Shown here piece after piece: positions 5,169 to 11,595 of a stretch of 11,595 nucleotides of DNA. Source of the DNA: Oscillibacter sp. (lineage in GTDB: Bacteria; Bacillota; Clostridia; Oscillospirales; Oscillospiraceae). Position 1 is the stretch's first letter. Each line of letters opens with the position of its first letter. The stretch lies in contig JAFSOM010000608.1 in assembly GCA_017447005.1 (NCBI GenBank), positions 1 through 11,595 of the forward strand, written 5' to 3'. Both the position numbers and the translations under genes were made by a program. The notes under the pieces were generated by a model that ran no database searches, was not told the DNA's origin, and saw nothing but the letters and a program-made list of their open reading frames with translations.

Positions 5169-6515
5169 TTGCGCGTGGCGGGTATCATTACGGAGTACAA
5201 TCCGCTCCACCGGGGACATCTCCGACTGGTGGAGGTCATCCGACGCGAGTTAGGCGACGACACCGCCGTTATCTGTTGCATGAGCGGCGATTTCGTCCAG
5301 CGCGGCGACTTTGCCGTTGTGCGGCGGCAAGCGCGGGCGAAAGCGGCTGTGATGAGCGGCGCGGATTTGGTCTTGGAGTTGCCCCTGCTCCGGGCCGTGT
5401 CCTCCGCCGAGGGATTCGCCGAAGGCGGCGTGAGCCTCCTGCTGGCGACGGGTCTGGTAGATACCCTTGTGTTCGGAAGCGAGCGCGGAGACACTGACGC
5501 GCTCCGACAGGCGGCGGCGGTTTTGCTGTGCGAGAAGTTTCCCGCCGCCCTCCGCAGAGAGCTTGCCGCCGGTATCTCATACCCCGCCGCCCGGCAGAGG
5601 GCAGTTAGCGAATTAGCCGGCCCCGCGATTGCGGGCGTACTCTCCCGCCCCAATGACCTCCTAGGCGTGGAATACTGTAAAAGCCTCCTGCGTCACGGCT
5701 CCGCCGTGCGGCCCATGGCGGCGCTCCGTGAAGGCGCCCCCCACGACGAAGGGGAACGCAAATTCGCCCCCATCCGGCGCTGCGCGCCACCTTCCCCCGT
5801 TCCGGGGGAAGGCGAAACCTTGCGGGACAGCGGGAAAACGTCGCCCCCTTTGGGGAGAGAATCTCACGTAACGACAGAGGGGGGCATTACGTCCTCAAGC
5901 GTCATTCGCGGCCTGTTGCGTCGCGGCGAACGCGAAGCGGCGCTTGCGCGTATGGCCCCCGCTATGCGGGCGTGTTACGTCGAAGAGGAGGCCGCCGGAC
6001 GCGCCCCGGTATTCTATGAGACCGTCGAACGGGCGATTCTCTACCGGTTGCGTTCGATGTCCCGCGACGAGTTCGCCGCGCTGGACGAGGGCCGCGAAGG
6101 GCTATGGAACCGTCTCTACGACGCCACGCGGAACGCGGTCTCCGTGCGGGACGCGCTCGAACGCGCCAAAACGAAACGCTATCCGCTCTCCCGCTTGCGG
6201 CGCATGATGTTATGGGCGTTTCTGGGCCTGACGCAAGCCGACTTGACGCGTCCGCCCGCCTACTTACGTCCGCTGGCGATGAACGCTACCGGACGAAAAC
6301 TGCTTGCCCGTATGCGAAGTTCCGCCGCGCTCCCCGTACTGACCAAATCCGGCGACGTGTCCGCGCTCGGCCCGGAAGCCGTAAGCCTCCTGCAACTCGA
6401 AGCGCGGGCCGCTGACTTATACGCCTTAGCCTATCCCGATACAGCCGCTCTCGCGGGCGGCGCCGTCTGGAAAGAATCCCCATGGATTGCGGACGCCGTT
6501 CCGCCGCCGTCATGA
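5169..6515 (+). CDS. tmcAL: tRNA(Met) cytidine acetate ligase TmcAL with in-frame repeat insertion
   Basis: 448 residues; the family is usually near 400. TmcAL (YlbM in Bacillus) activates acetate with ATP and acetylates the wobble cytidine of elongator tRNA(Met). Motifs: TEYNPLHRGH (8-17), the nucleotidyltransferase HxGH-like site; MSGDFVQRGDFA (38-49); SGADLVLELP (63-72); PNDLLGVEY (161-169); and TSSSVIR (241-247), the usual SATxIR. Between HD (192-193) and TSSSVIR there are about 47 residues where the family has about ten; this stretch is encoded by the repeat at 5759-5885. The N-terminal nucleotide site and the C-terminal domain look complete, so the gene is probably functional. TTG at 5169 is chosen because AGAGGTG lies 6 bases upstream and the protein then begins MRVAGIITEYNP, as in homologues; the open frame extends back to 5022 without homology. 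The last eight codons belong to a minisatellite. Confidence 0.9.
   Translation: MRVAGIITEYNPLHRGHLRLVEVIRRELGDDTAVICCMSGDFVQRGDFAVVRRQARAKAAVMSGADLVLELPLLRAVSSAEGFAEGGVSLLLATGLVDTLVFGSERGDTDALRQAAAVLLCEKFPAALRRELAAGISYPAARQRAVSELAGPAIAGVLSRPNDLLGVEYCKSLLRHGSAVRPMAALREGAPHDEGERKFAPIRRCAPPSPVPGEGETLRDSGKTSPPLGRESHVTTEGGITSSSVIRGLLRRGEREAALARMAPAMRACYVEEEAAGRAPVFYETVERAILYRLRSMSRDEFAALDEGREGLWNRLYDATRNAVSVRDALERAKTKRYPLSRLRRMMLWAFLGLTQADLTRPPAYLRPLAMNATGRKLLARMRSSAALPVLTKSGDVSALGPEAVSLLQLEARAADLYALAYPDTAALAGGAVWKESPWIADAVPPPS
5735..5885. repeat. Hairpin-forming repeat element inside tmcAL
   Basis: The segment contains GGCGC/GCGCC (5776-5787), a 9-bp stem CCTTCCCCC/GGGGGAAGG (about 5790-5812, loop GTTCC) and GCCCCC/GGGGGGC arms (about 5855-5885). 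Bases 5759-5781 are identical to 11512-11534 in the intergenic region after argS, and 5792-5806 are identical to 11545-11559 at the same spacing. The composition, with runs of C and G, is unlike the flanking codons. It adds roughly 35-38 codons to the TmcAL frame without a stop. The exact ends of the insertion cannot be set without alignment. Confidence 0.72.
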
Positions 6516-6601
6516 TTTGCGGACGCCGCGCCGCCCCGTCAGGGTTCGCGGACGCCCTTCCGCCGTTGTCATGACTTGCGGACGCCGTCCCGCCGCCCGG
6601 A
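6485..6601 (+). repeat. Four-copy ~30-bp minisatellite at the tmcAL 3' end
   Basis: The core GCGGACGCC recurs at 6489, 6519, 6548 and 6578, a period of 29-30 bases. Each core is followed by a CCGCCG-like run and then TCAT/TCAG or a diverged form. Copy 1 encodes the last residues of TmcAL (ADAVPPPS), and the stop codon lies at the junction of copies 1 and 2. Copies 2-4 fill most of the gap before the next gene. Confidence 0.8.
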
Positions 6602-6627
6602 CAGGATTCTTTCGGAAAGGATGTTTC

Positions 6628-7566
6628 ATGAACTCGGAAATTCATCAGAACCCCGCCGCGTCGAAACCATATCAGGACGCGCCGCGCCGTACGCCGTTAC
6701 GGGCTTTCTATGGCCTCGTCATACTCGCGTTGGCGCTCACACTCCTGACCGCCTGCGCCCTGCATACCGTCACGACGACGCAGACCCCCGCGCCCGAACC
6801 TCCCGCCGGACTGCCCGATAGCATTATCTGTGAAATTGAGACCGCGCCGGAAAGCGACATCTCCCGCGCCGACGACGGCTCCATCCTCGCCGCGTACACG
6901 TATCAGTTGCCCGTCATGCGCCTGTACCGTCGCAACGGCGCGCCCGTCAACGACGAAACCGCCGCCAGTACGCAGGAGCGCAACGCCGTGCAAATGGCGG
7001 ACACGTTCAATCAGGCGTTCGCGCAGTGGAGGACGGAGGCTGACTTCCCCGCGCTGGAGGAGTTGGCCCGTGGCGACTACGCGCAAAAGCTGGAGAATCA
7101 GGAAAAGTGGGAAAATCACTACGAGCAGGGACTGGAAAGCGCCGTCTATCAGACGAACCGTTTCGCCAGTATCTCCGGACGCTTTTACTATTACGCCGGG
7201 GGCGCCCATCCGAATACGGTTCTGCTGGGCTGGAATTACGACTTGGAAAAGGCGTCATTTTTCTACGCCGGACAGCTCTTTCAGGATACGGAAACCGTAA
7301 CCGCGGAACTGCTCCGTATGGCCCGCGAACGCGCTCAGGAATGGAATATGGCCCCGCAAGAGTTTTTCTGGGAAAATTACGCCGACATCCTCGGCGCGTG
7401 GAGCGACAGTTCCGCCGTCGTCACGTTCGACGAATACTATATGAATATCTCCTTCTCCCCCTCCGAAATCGCCGCCTACGCCGCCGGGGAACAGATGTTC
7501 TCCATCCCGCGCACGTGGCTGAAGCCCTACCTCAACGCCTACGGCGAACATCTGCTCTTTTCCTGA
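6628..7566 (+). CDS. DUF3298 (RsiV/PdaC-like) lipoprotein
   Basis: 312 residues. A 25-residue hydrophilic, basic start precedes a hydrophobic stretch (26-39) and the lipobox LTAC with Cys43, so a lipid-anchored outer-face protein is likely, although the signal sequence begins unusually late. Residues 45-62 are a Thr/Pro linker. The C-terminal domain carries the DUF3298 signatures YYYAGGAHPNTVLLGWNYDL (187-206) and ISFSPSEIAAYAAGEQMFSI (274-293). In Bacillus this domain occurs in the anti-sigma factor RsiV, where it binds lysozyme, and in the peptidoglycan deacetylase PdaC. Here no sigma factor, deacetylase domain or cytoplasmic anti-sigma domain is present, so only a surface binding role is inferred. 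The ATG has AAAGGA 6-7 bases upstream; the longer open frame to 6487 is only minisatellite. It may be co-transcribed with tmcAL, and a terminator follows. Confidence 0.85.
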   Translation: MNSEIHQNPAASKPYQDAPRRTPLRAFYGLVILALALTLLTACALHTVTTTQTPAPEPPAGLPDSIICEIETAPESDISRADDGSILAAYTYQLPVMRLYRRNGAPVNDETAASTQERNAVQMADTFNQAFAQWRTEADFPALEELARGDYAQKLENQEKWENHYEQGLESAVYQTNRFASISGRFYYYAGGAHPNTVLLGWNYDLEKASFFYAGQLFQDTETVTAELLRMARERAQEWNMAPQEFFWENYADILGAWSDSSAVVTFDEYYMNISFSPSEIAAYAAGEQMFSIPRTWLKPYLNAYGEHLLFS

Positions 7567-7574
7567 ATCCCGCC

Positions 7575-7617
7575 AAAACAAAACGGCGTCCCGGTATCCG
7601 TCCGGGACGCTGATTTT
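7575..7617. terminator. Bidirectional terminator between convergent genes
   Basis: A perfect 9-bp stem GCGTCCCGG/CCGGGACGC (7586-7594 with 7602-7610) has a 7-base loop. On the minus strand it is followed by CG, TTTT, G, TTTT (7583-7575), a good T-tract for the 138-residue gene. On the plus strand TGATTTTA follows, weaker, for the DUF3298 gene. Confidence 0.82.
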
Positions 7618-7676
7618 ATGCCGCGCACGCGTTCCGCGCCGCCCGTTTTTCATGCCGCCGCGATACTTCCGCGCCG

Positions 7677-8093
7677 TCAGTCCTCCATGTCTACCGTGAT
7701 ATGGTCGGTGCCGTAGCGGTCGAACTCCGACAGGTACGCGTTGATTCGCTCCTTGAGAAGCTCGTAATTTTCCCCGGTCATCGGCTCTCCGTCCATGTCG
7801 CGTAAGGCCAGCTCCTCCGCGAGTATCTCGAAGAATACCACGTCCTCATACTGCTCGATAGCCTCATGAATGCCGCCGTCGGCGAACGCCCGGGAAGGTA
7901 TCAGCTCCCCTTGGTAGAGTTCCACTAACTTGCTCATGCGGTGGTGGAGACAGTGCGAGAATATCAGGCTTTCCACGCCGTCATACTCCTTGATGCGGTC
8001 GTCGTCCTCCCGCGTGGAGTTGATGACCCAGTTGCCTATGTAGACCAAGTCCAGCAGATAACGGAACTCCTGTTCCGACAGCTCAATTTTCAT
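7677..8093 (-). CDS. Acidic conserved-looking hypothetical protein, 138 aa
   Basis: I do not recognise the family. The product is acidic and appears largely helical, beginning MKIELSEQEFRYLLDLVYIG with WVINSTREDDDR after it and ending in ITVDMED. It has no signal peptide, membrane segment or Cys cluster, so it is probably a soluble cytoplasmic protein. HCLHHRMSKLVE at 47-58 holds three His close together, but no metal site is evident. The N-terminal SEQEFRYLLDLV recalls small clostridial proteins of unknown function; this is a weak impression. It is clearly expressed as a gene: AGGAGG lies 9 bases before the ATG, a TGGAAA-17-TATAAT promoter precedes it (8146-8174), and a terminator follows. 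It is divergent from murI with a 194-base intergenic region. Confidence 0.8.
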   Translation of the reverse strand: MKIELSEQEFRYLLDLVYIGNWVINSTREDDDRIKEYDGVESLIFSHCLHHRMSKLVELYQGELIPSRAFADGGIHEAIEQYEDVVFFEILAEELALRDMDGEPMTGENYELLKERINAYLSEFDRYGTDHITVDMED

Positions 8094-8145
8094 ACGTTTC
8101 GGCCTCCTGACGAATTTCCATGCGCGGCGTATGCGCTCGTAACCT

Positions 8146-8174
8146 ATTATAGCAGAGCGGCGGGGGAATTTCCA
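8146..8174 (-). promoter_or_regulatory. Promoter of the 138-residue protein gene
   Basis: On the minus strand TGGAAA (8174-8169), a 17-base spacer and perfect TATAAT (8151-8146). The start near 8139 leaves a leader of about 46 bases. It is back to back with the murI promoter. Confidence 0.75.
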
Positions 8175-8208
8175 CCTGAAAAAGCGGGAAAAAAGACAAA
8201 ACTCTGTC

Positions 8209-8237
8209 TTGCGGCCCGCGCCCGGACATAGTATAAT
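8209..8237 (+). promoter_or_regulatory. Promoter of the murI-DUF1934-argS operon
   Basis: TTGCGG (8209-8214), a 17-base spacer and perfect TATAAT (8232-8237); the -35 is weak. A 6-bp inverted repeat AAGACA/TGTCTT (8193-8210, loop 6) overlaps the -35 and could be an operator, though this may be chance. The predicted leader before the murI start is about 44 bases. Confidence 0.65.
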
Positions 8238-8287
8238 ATGGCCCGAACATCGTGACGGCTCACAGAATCTCAGGAGGTTGCAAAATC

Positions 8288-9109
8288 ATGACAGACAACA
8301 GACCCGTGGGCGTGTTTGATTCCGGCCTCGGAGGCCTGACCGCGATTCGCTCGCTCATGCGGATTCTCCCGGAAGAAAATCTGATTTACTTCGGCGATAC
8401 CGCCCGCGTCCCCTACGGCAACCGCGCCCCCGAAACCATCCTGCAATACGCCCGGCAGGACGTGCGCTTCCTGCGCTCCTTCTCCCTCAAAGCCATCGTT
8501 ATCGCCTGCGGGACGATTTCCACAACCTCGCTGAATACCTTGCAAGCCGACAATCCGGATTTGCCGTTCGTGGGCGTGGTGTCGCCGGCCTGTCACCGCG
8601 CCGCCGCGCTGACGAACAATAAGCGCGTGGGCATTATCGCAACCCGCGCCTCGATACGTTCCGGCGCCTATGAGGCCGCGTTACGCCGTCTCGACCCGGA
8701 GATAACGGTATTCGGCAAATCCTGTCCTTTGTTCGTGCCGCTGGTGGAGAACGGGCGATTCCGTCCCGGCGATGTCGTCATTGAGACCGTCGCCCGGGAG
8801 TACCTCGCGCCCCTGCTCGAACGCGACATTGACGCGCTCATCCTCGGCTGTACCCATTACCCGCTGTTGGAGGAGGTTATCGCCGGAATCTGCGGGCCGT
8901 CGGTGCAACTGATTTCCGCCGGGGAGGAGTCCGCCTATGAGCTGAAACGTCTGCTCAAAGCGCGCAATCTCCGCGCCGACGCGTCCCGGACGGGCGAGGT
9001 ACAGTTTTACGTCAGCGACCAGACGGAAGATTTTGAAAATACGGCGTCCATCTTTCTGCGGGAAGATTTGCGCCACACTGCACGGAGGGTTGACATTGAA
9101 CAATATTGA
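8288..9109 (+). CDS. murI: Glutamate racemase
   Basis: 273 residues, the usual length. It converts L- to D-glutamate for peptidoglycan precursors in the cytoplasm, by a two-cysteine acid/base mechanism without cofactor. Motifs: GVFDSGLGGLTAIRSL (8-23) with Asp11 and Ser12; YFGDTARVPYGNR (34-46); the first catalytic cysteine in IACGTIST (Cys74); and the second in LGCTHYPLLEE (Cys188). The first motif is ACGT instead of the common ACNT, so the residue after Cys74 is Gly, not Asn; both cysteines remain, so activity is expected. ATG at 8288 is preferred over the in-frame start at 8252 because AGGAGG lies 10 bases before it and the protein then begins at the family's N-terminus. First gene of an operon with DUF1934 and argS; its last 14 bases overlap the next start. 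Confidence 0.93.
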   Translation: MTDNRPVGVFDSGLGGLTAIRSLMRILPEENLIYFGDTARVPYGNRAPETILQYARQDVRFLRSFSLKAIVIACGTISTTSLNTLQADNPDLPFVGVVSPACHRAAALTNNKRVGIIATRASIRSGAYEAALRRLDPEITVFGKSCPLFVPLVENGRFRPGDVVIETVAREYLAPLLERDIDALILGCTHYPLLEEVIAGICGPSVQLISAGEESAYELKRLLKARNLRADASRTGEVQFYVSDQTEDFENTASIFLREDLRHTARRVDIEQY

Positions 9110-9656
9110 CAACGCCAAAAGGCCTGACAGCGCCGCGACAAAATCCGCCCCCGGAGACCGTTTGACGGGCGCGTTGGAGTCTGAAACCGCCGCCTTGATT
9201 AACGCGACGCGTTCCGGCTCCGCGCTCCCCGTCCTGCTGACCATCCACTCCGAACAGGACATCGACAGTCCGCAACAGGACAATATGGAACTGCTGACGG
9301 AAGGCGTCATGAGCCTCAAGCCCGACGGCCTCACGCTGACCTATCAGGAAAGCGCCTTGACGGGCATGGAGGGTACGACCACGACTTTTGAGATGTACGG
9401 GCCGAAAGTGATTTTACGTCGCGCCGGAACCGTCAGTTCCCAGATGATTTTCGAGGAAGGGCGGCAACATACGTCCCTGTACGAAACCCCCATGGGCGAA
9501 CTGTCCATCGACATCCAGACGGGCTATCTGCGCAACTCCGTTACGGAGCGCGGCGGACTGCTCGAAATCCGCTACTCCGTATCCGTGGAACATACGAACA
9601 CCGGAAAGAACCGTTTCCGCATGCGTGTGCGCCGCAAGCGCGACGCCGTAACCTGA
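9096..9656 (+). CDS. DUF1934 beta-barrel protein (YwiB-like)
   Basis: 186 residues. The core from about 45 to 180 shows the DUF1934 pattern: LTYQESALTGMEGTTTTFEM (80-99), VILRRAGTVSSQMIFEEG (105-122), YETPMGELSIDIQTG (129-143) and an ending rich in Arg and Lys. The family forms a calycin-like beta-barrel of unknown function; in Bacillus the member ywiB sits directly before argS, as here, which supports the call and hints at a link to tRNA charging or its expression. About 45 extra residues (Ser/Ala/Asp-rich) precede the domain. TTG at 9096 is chosen because GGAGGG (9084-9089) lies 6 bases upstream; the start overlaps the murI end by 14 bases, suggesting translational coupling. No ATG or GTG start with a ribosome binding site lies closer to the domain. 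Confidence 0.82.
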   Translation: MNNIDNAKRPDSAATKSAPGDRLTGALESETAALINATRSGSALPVLLTIHSEQDIDSPQQDNMELLTEGVMSLKPDGLTLTYQESALTGMEGTTTTFEMYGPKVILRRAGTVSSQMIFEEGRQHTSLYETPMGELSIDIQTGYLRNSVTERGGLLEIRYSVSVEHTNTGKNRFRMRVRRKRDAVT

Positions 9657-9707
9657 AGCGTAACGCCGCGACGAAACCATCACAACACCGTAAGAGGACT
9701 TGACAGT

Positions 9708-11444
9708 ATGAACATGATAGAACAGGCAAAAGAGCAAATCGTTTCCCTGACGCTGGAGGCGTACCGGGCGGCGGTCGACGCGGGGACGCTCTCCGAAGTC
9801 GAACTTCCCGCCGTCGCCGTGGAGATTCCCAAAGACTCCGCCAACGGCGATTTTACGACTACGTTCGCGTTAGCCGCCGCGAAAGCCTTGCGCAAGGCCC
9901 CGAAAGTCATCGCCGCCGAACTCGCCGGACGTATCAATCTGACGGACACGTATTTCAAAAGCGTGGAAATCGCCGGGCCGGGCTTCCTGAACTTCCGTAA
10001 CGGCGAACGCTGGCACGACGCCGTACTGTCCGCGATTGAGGCCGAACAGGACGCTTACGGGACTTGTCAGGACTTGCGCGGACAAAAGATTATGGTTGAA
10101 TTTGTCTCCGCGAATCCTACCGGGCCTATGCACCTAGGCAACGCCCGCGGCGGCGTCCTCGGCGATACGCTCGCGTCAATTCTGTCCGCCTGCGGCGCGA
10201 CGGTCGAACGGGAATTTTACGTCAACGACGCCGGAAACCAGATTGACAAATTCGCCCATTCCATCGAGGCGCGTTACCTGCAATCTTTTCAGGGTGAGGA
10301 CGCCGTGCCCTTCCCGGAGGACGGCTACCACGGCGACGACATCCGCGAACTCGCCGAACGCTACGCCCAAACTTACGGCGATAAGCTGGTAAACGTCGCC
10401 CCGGCGGAACGCTGCGCGGAACTGGCGCGTTTCGGTCTCGACATCAACCTTCCGAAGATGAAAGCCGACTTGCAACGCTACAAAGTCTCCTATGACACTT
10501 GGTTTCTCGAATCGACGCTTCACGAGAGCGGATACGTCGCCGACACCGTCAACGCGCTTGTCGACGCCGGATGGACGTATGAGAAAGACGGCGCATTATG
10601 GCTCAAAACGTCGGAGATTTTGCGCGAAAACCTGTTAAAAGCCGGGAAAAAGCCGTCCGAGATTGACAAGCTCAACCTCAAAGACGACGTGTTACGCCGC
10701 GCTAACGGCTTCTATACCTATTTCGCGGCGGACATCGCCTATCACCGCAACAAATTCGCCGTGCGCGGGTTCGACCGCGTCATCAATATCTGGGGCGCCG
10801 ACCATCACGGACACGTGGCGCGTCTCAAAGCCGCCCTTGACGCCATCGGGCTGGACGGCTCCAACCGTCTCGACATTATCCTCATGCAACTGGTGAAACT
10901 TCTGCGCGACGGCGAAATTGTCCGTATGAGCAAGCGTACCGGGAAGGCGATTAGCCTGTCGGACCTGCTCGACGAAGTCCCCATTGACGCGGCGCGGTGG
11001 TTCTTCAACGCCCGTCCCGAAACGCAGATGGAATTTGACCTCGGTCTCGCCGTGCGGGAGGACGCCGAAAACCCCGTGTATTACGTCAAGTACGCGCACG
11101 CCCGCATTTGTTCGCTCTTGCGTACCCTCTCCGCCGAAGGCGCCGTCATTCCCGCACACGCTGACATCTGCCTGCTCACCGACGATACGGAACGCGCTTT
11201 AATCAAAGCCTTGGCGCGGTTCGGAGAGGAGGTACGGCTTTGCGCCCGCGACTATGACCCCAGTCACCTCAACCGTTATCTGCAAGACCTCGCCGGGTAT
11301 TTCCACCGTTTCTATACCGTCTGCCGCATGAAGGGCGAAGCGGCGGAGTTGCAGTCAGCGCGGCTCAAACTCGCCGACGATACCCGCGTTGTACTGCGCA
11401 ACGGCCTGCGCCTCTTGGGTATCGAGGCCCCCGAAAAGATGTAA
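9708..11444 (+). CDS. argS: Arginyl-tRNA synthetase
   Basis: 578 residues, a complete class I synthetase that attaches arginine to tRNA(Arg) using ATP. Domains: the N-terminal Add-1 tRNA-binding domain (about 1-95, with PKDSANGDF at 41-49); the Rossmann core with the HIGH-type site NPTGPMHLGN (136-145), YVNDAGNQI (171-179), YTYFAADIAYH (336-346) and IWGADHHGHV (361-370); the KMSKS-type loop RMSKRTGKA (406-414); and the DALR anticodon-binding domain (about 455-578) ending in LRNGLRLLGIEAPEKM. Residues about 304-322, between LWLKTSE and LKDDVLRRANG, hold about 15 more residues than the version I know best. ATG 9708 has GAGG 10 bases upstream; a second ATG lies two codons later. Last gene of the murI operon, 51 bases after DUF1934. 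No terminator is visible before the window ends. Confidence 0.95.
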   Translation: MNMIEQAKEQIVSLTLEAYRAAVDAGTLSEVELPAVAVEIPKDSANGDFTTTFALAAAKALRKAPKVIAAELAGRINLTDTYFKSVEIAGPGFLNFRNGERWHDAVLSAIEAEQDAYGTCQDLRGQKIMVEFVSANPTGPMHLGNARGGVLGDTLASILSACGATVEREFYVNDAGNQIDKFAHSIEARYLQSFQGEDAVPFPEDGYHGDDIRELAERYAQTYGDKLVNVAPAERCAELARFGLDINLPKMKADLQRYKVSYDTWFLESTLHESGYVADTVNALVDAGWTYEKDGALWLKTSEILRENLLKAGKKPSEIDKLNLKDDVLRRANGFYTYFAADIAYHRNKFAVRGFDRVINIWGADHHGHVARLKAALDAIGLDGSNRLDIILMQLVKLLRDGEIVRMSKRTGKAISLSDLLDEVPIDAARWFFNARPETQMEFDLGLAVREDAENPVYYVKYAHARICSLLRTLSAEGAVIPAHADICLLTDDTERALIKALARFGEEVRLCARDYDPSHLNRYLQDLAGYFHRFYTVCRMKGEAAELQSARLKLADDTRVVLRNGLRLLGIEAPEKM

Positions 11445-11468
11445 TATCCCCGCGCTGTATGAAACTCT

Positions 11469-11499
11469 CCCATCCGGCGCTACACGGCGCTTTCCCCCG
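11469..11499 (+). repeat. Intergenic repeat, copy A
   Basis: A 31-base segment identical to 11522-11552. It contains CATCCGGCGCTACACGGCGC followed by TTTCCCCCG. It lies 24 bases after the argS stop. Directly after it the copies diverge (CCTGACGGG here against TTCCGGG in copy B). Confidence 0.8.
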
Positions 11500-11511
11500 C
11501 CTGACGGGATT

Positions 11512-11559
11512 CAAATTCGCCCCCATCCGGCGCTACACGGCGCTTTCCCCCGTTCCGGG
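11512..11559 (+). repeat. Intergenic repeat, copy B, matching the tmcAL insert
   Basis: This copy shares a 23-base identity (11512-11534) and a 15-base identity (11545-11559) with the element inside tmcAL, with no gap between them in the alignment. The 10-base middle differs: ACACGGCGCT here against GCGCGCCACC in tmcAL. It therefore lacks the GGCGC/GCGCC hairpin of the tmcAL copy. Confidence 0.82.
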
Positions 11560-11580
11560 CATAGGCGTTAAGCTAAATAA

Positions 11581-11595
11581 AACTTGCCCCCATCC
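11581..11595 (+). repeat. Start of a third repeat copy at the window edge
   Basis: The final bases TTGCCCCCATCC match the start of copy B, apart from the first bases. The offset from copy B is 67 bases. The element is cut by the end of the window, so the array may continue. Confidence 0.55.

Noticed and set aside
6487..6627. Upstream extension of the DUF3298 lipoprotein frame
   Set aside because: The added 47 residues are Arg/Pro-rich translation of the minisatellite, while a clear ribosome binding site precedes the ATG at 6628.
8681..9334. 217-codon open frame opposite murI and DUF1934
   Set aside because: It crosses two conserved genes on the other strand and has no translation signals.
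11469..11595. CRISPR array at the right edge
   Set aside because: Spacing is irregular (53 and 67 bases), there is no typical repeat palindrome, one copy lies inside a protein gene, and no cas gene is near.

Overview
The window looks like chromosomal DNA of a Bacillota bacterium, probably an uncultured or poorly sampled member of Clostridia. It is GC-rich (roughly the high fifties in percent, judged by eye). It has strong AGGAGG-type ribosome binding sites, frequent TTG starts and sigma-A type promoters (TTGnnn / TATAAT). It carries TmcAL, the DUF1934-argS pair known from Bacillus, an orphan TrpB2, DUF3298 and Sel1 lipoproteins, and a zinc-module repeat protein. No phage, plasmid, transposase or CRISPR genes were seen. 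The assignment rests on gene content and signals only.

Layout. 1-118 (minus): 5' end of a GH13 alpha-amylase family gene with its own promoter. 286-981 (minus): Sel1-repeat lipoprotein, closed by a strong terminator at 210-244. 982-1469: no protein gene that I can support; it holds two large inverted repeats and a promoter-to-terminator unit on the plus strand (about 1246-1455) that looks like a small structured RNA. 1470-2837 (minus): tryptophan synthase beta-like TrpB2, with a 13-bp stem-loop in its leader. 3055-4509 (plus): membrane-anchored NagZ-type beta-N-acetylhexosaminidase, divergent from trpB2. 4524-4955 (minus): small Cys/His repeat protein, convergent with nagZ. 5169-6515 (plus): tRNA(Met) cytidine acetate ligase (TmcAL) carrying an in-frame insertion of a repeated, hairpin-forming DNA element, and ending inside a 30-bp minisatellite. 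6628-7566 (plus): DUF3298 (RsiV/PdaC-like) lipoprotein. 7677-8093 (minus): unknown acidic 138-residue protein, divergent from 8288-11444 (plus), the operon murI - DUF1934 - argS. 11445-11595: short intergenic repeats related to the element inside TmcAL, continuing past the window edge.

How the genes relate. Most genes are housekeeping: cell-wall precursor supply (MurI), wall turnover (NagZ), tRNA modification and charging (TmcAL, ArgS), and polysaccharide use (GH13). They sit in many short, individually promoted units, not one large operon. The clearest operon is murI-DUF1934-argS, where DUF1934 starts with TTG inside the 3' end of murI.

The most interesting signals are the palindromic repeat that has become part of the TmcAL protein and also occurs between genes at the right edge, the candidate structured RNA at 1246-1455 with mutually exclusive stems, the trpB2 leader hairpin, and the Cys/His repeat protein behind a near-consensus promoter.
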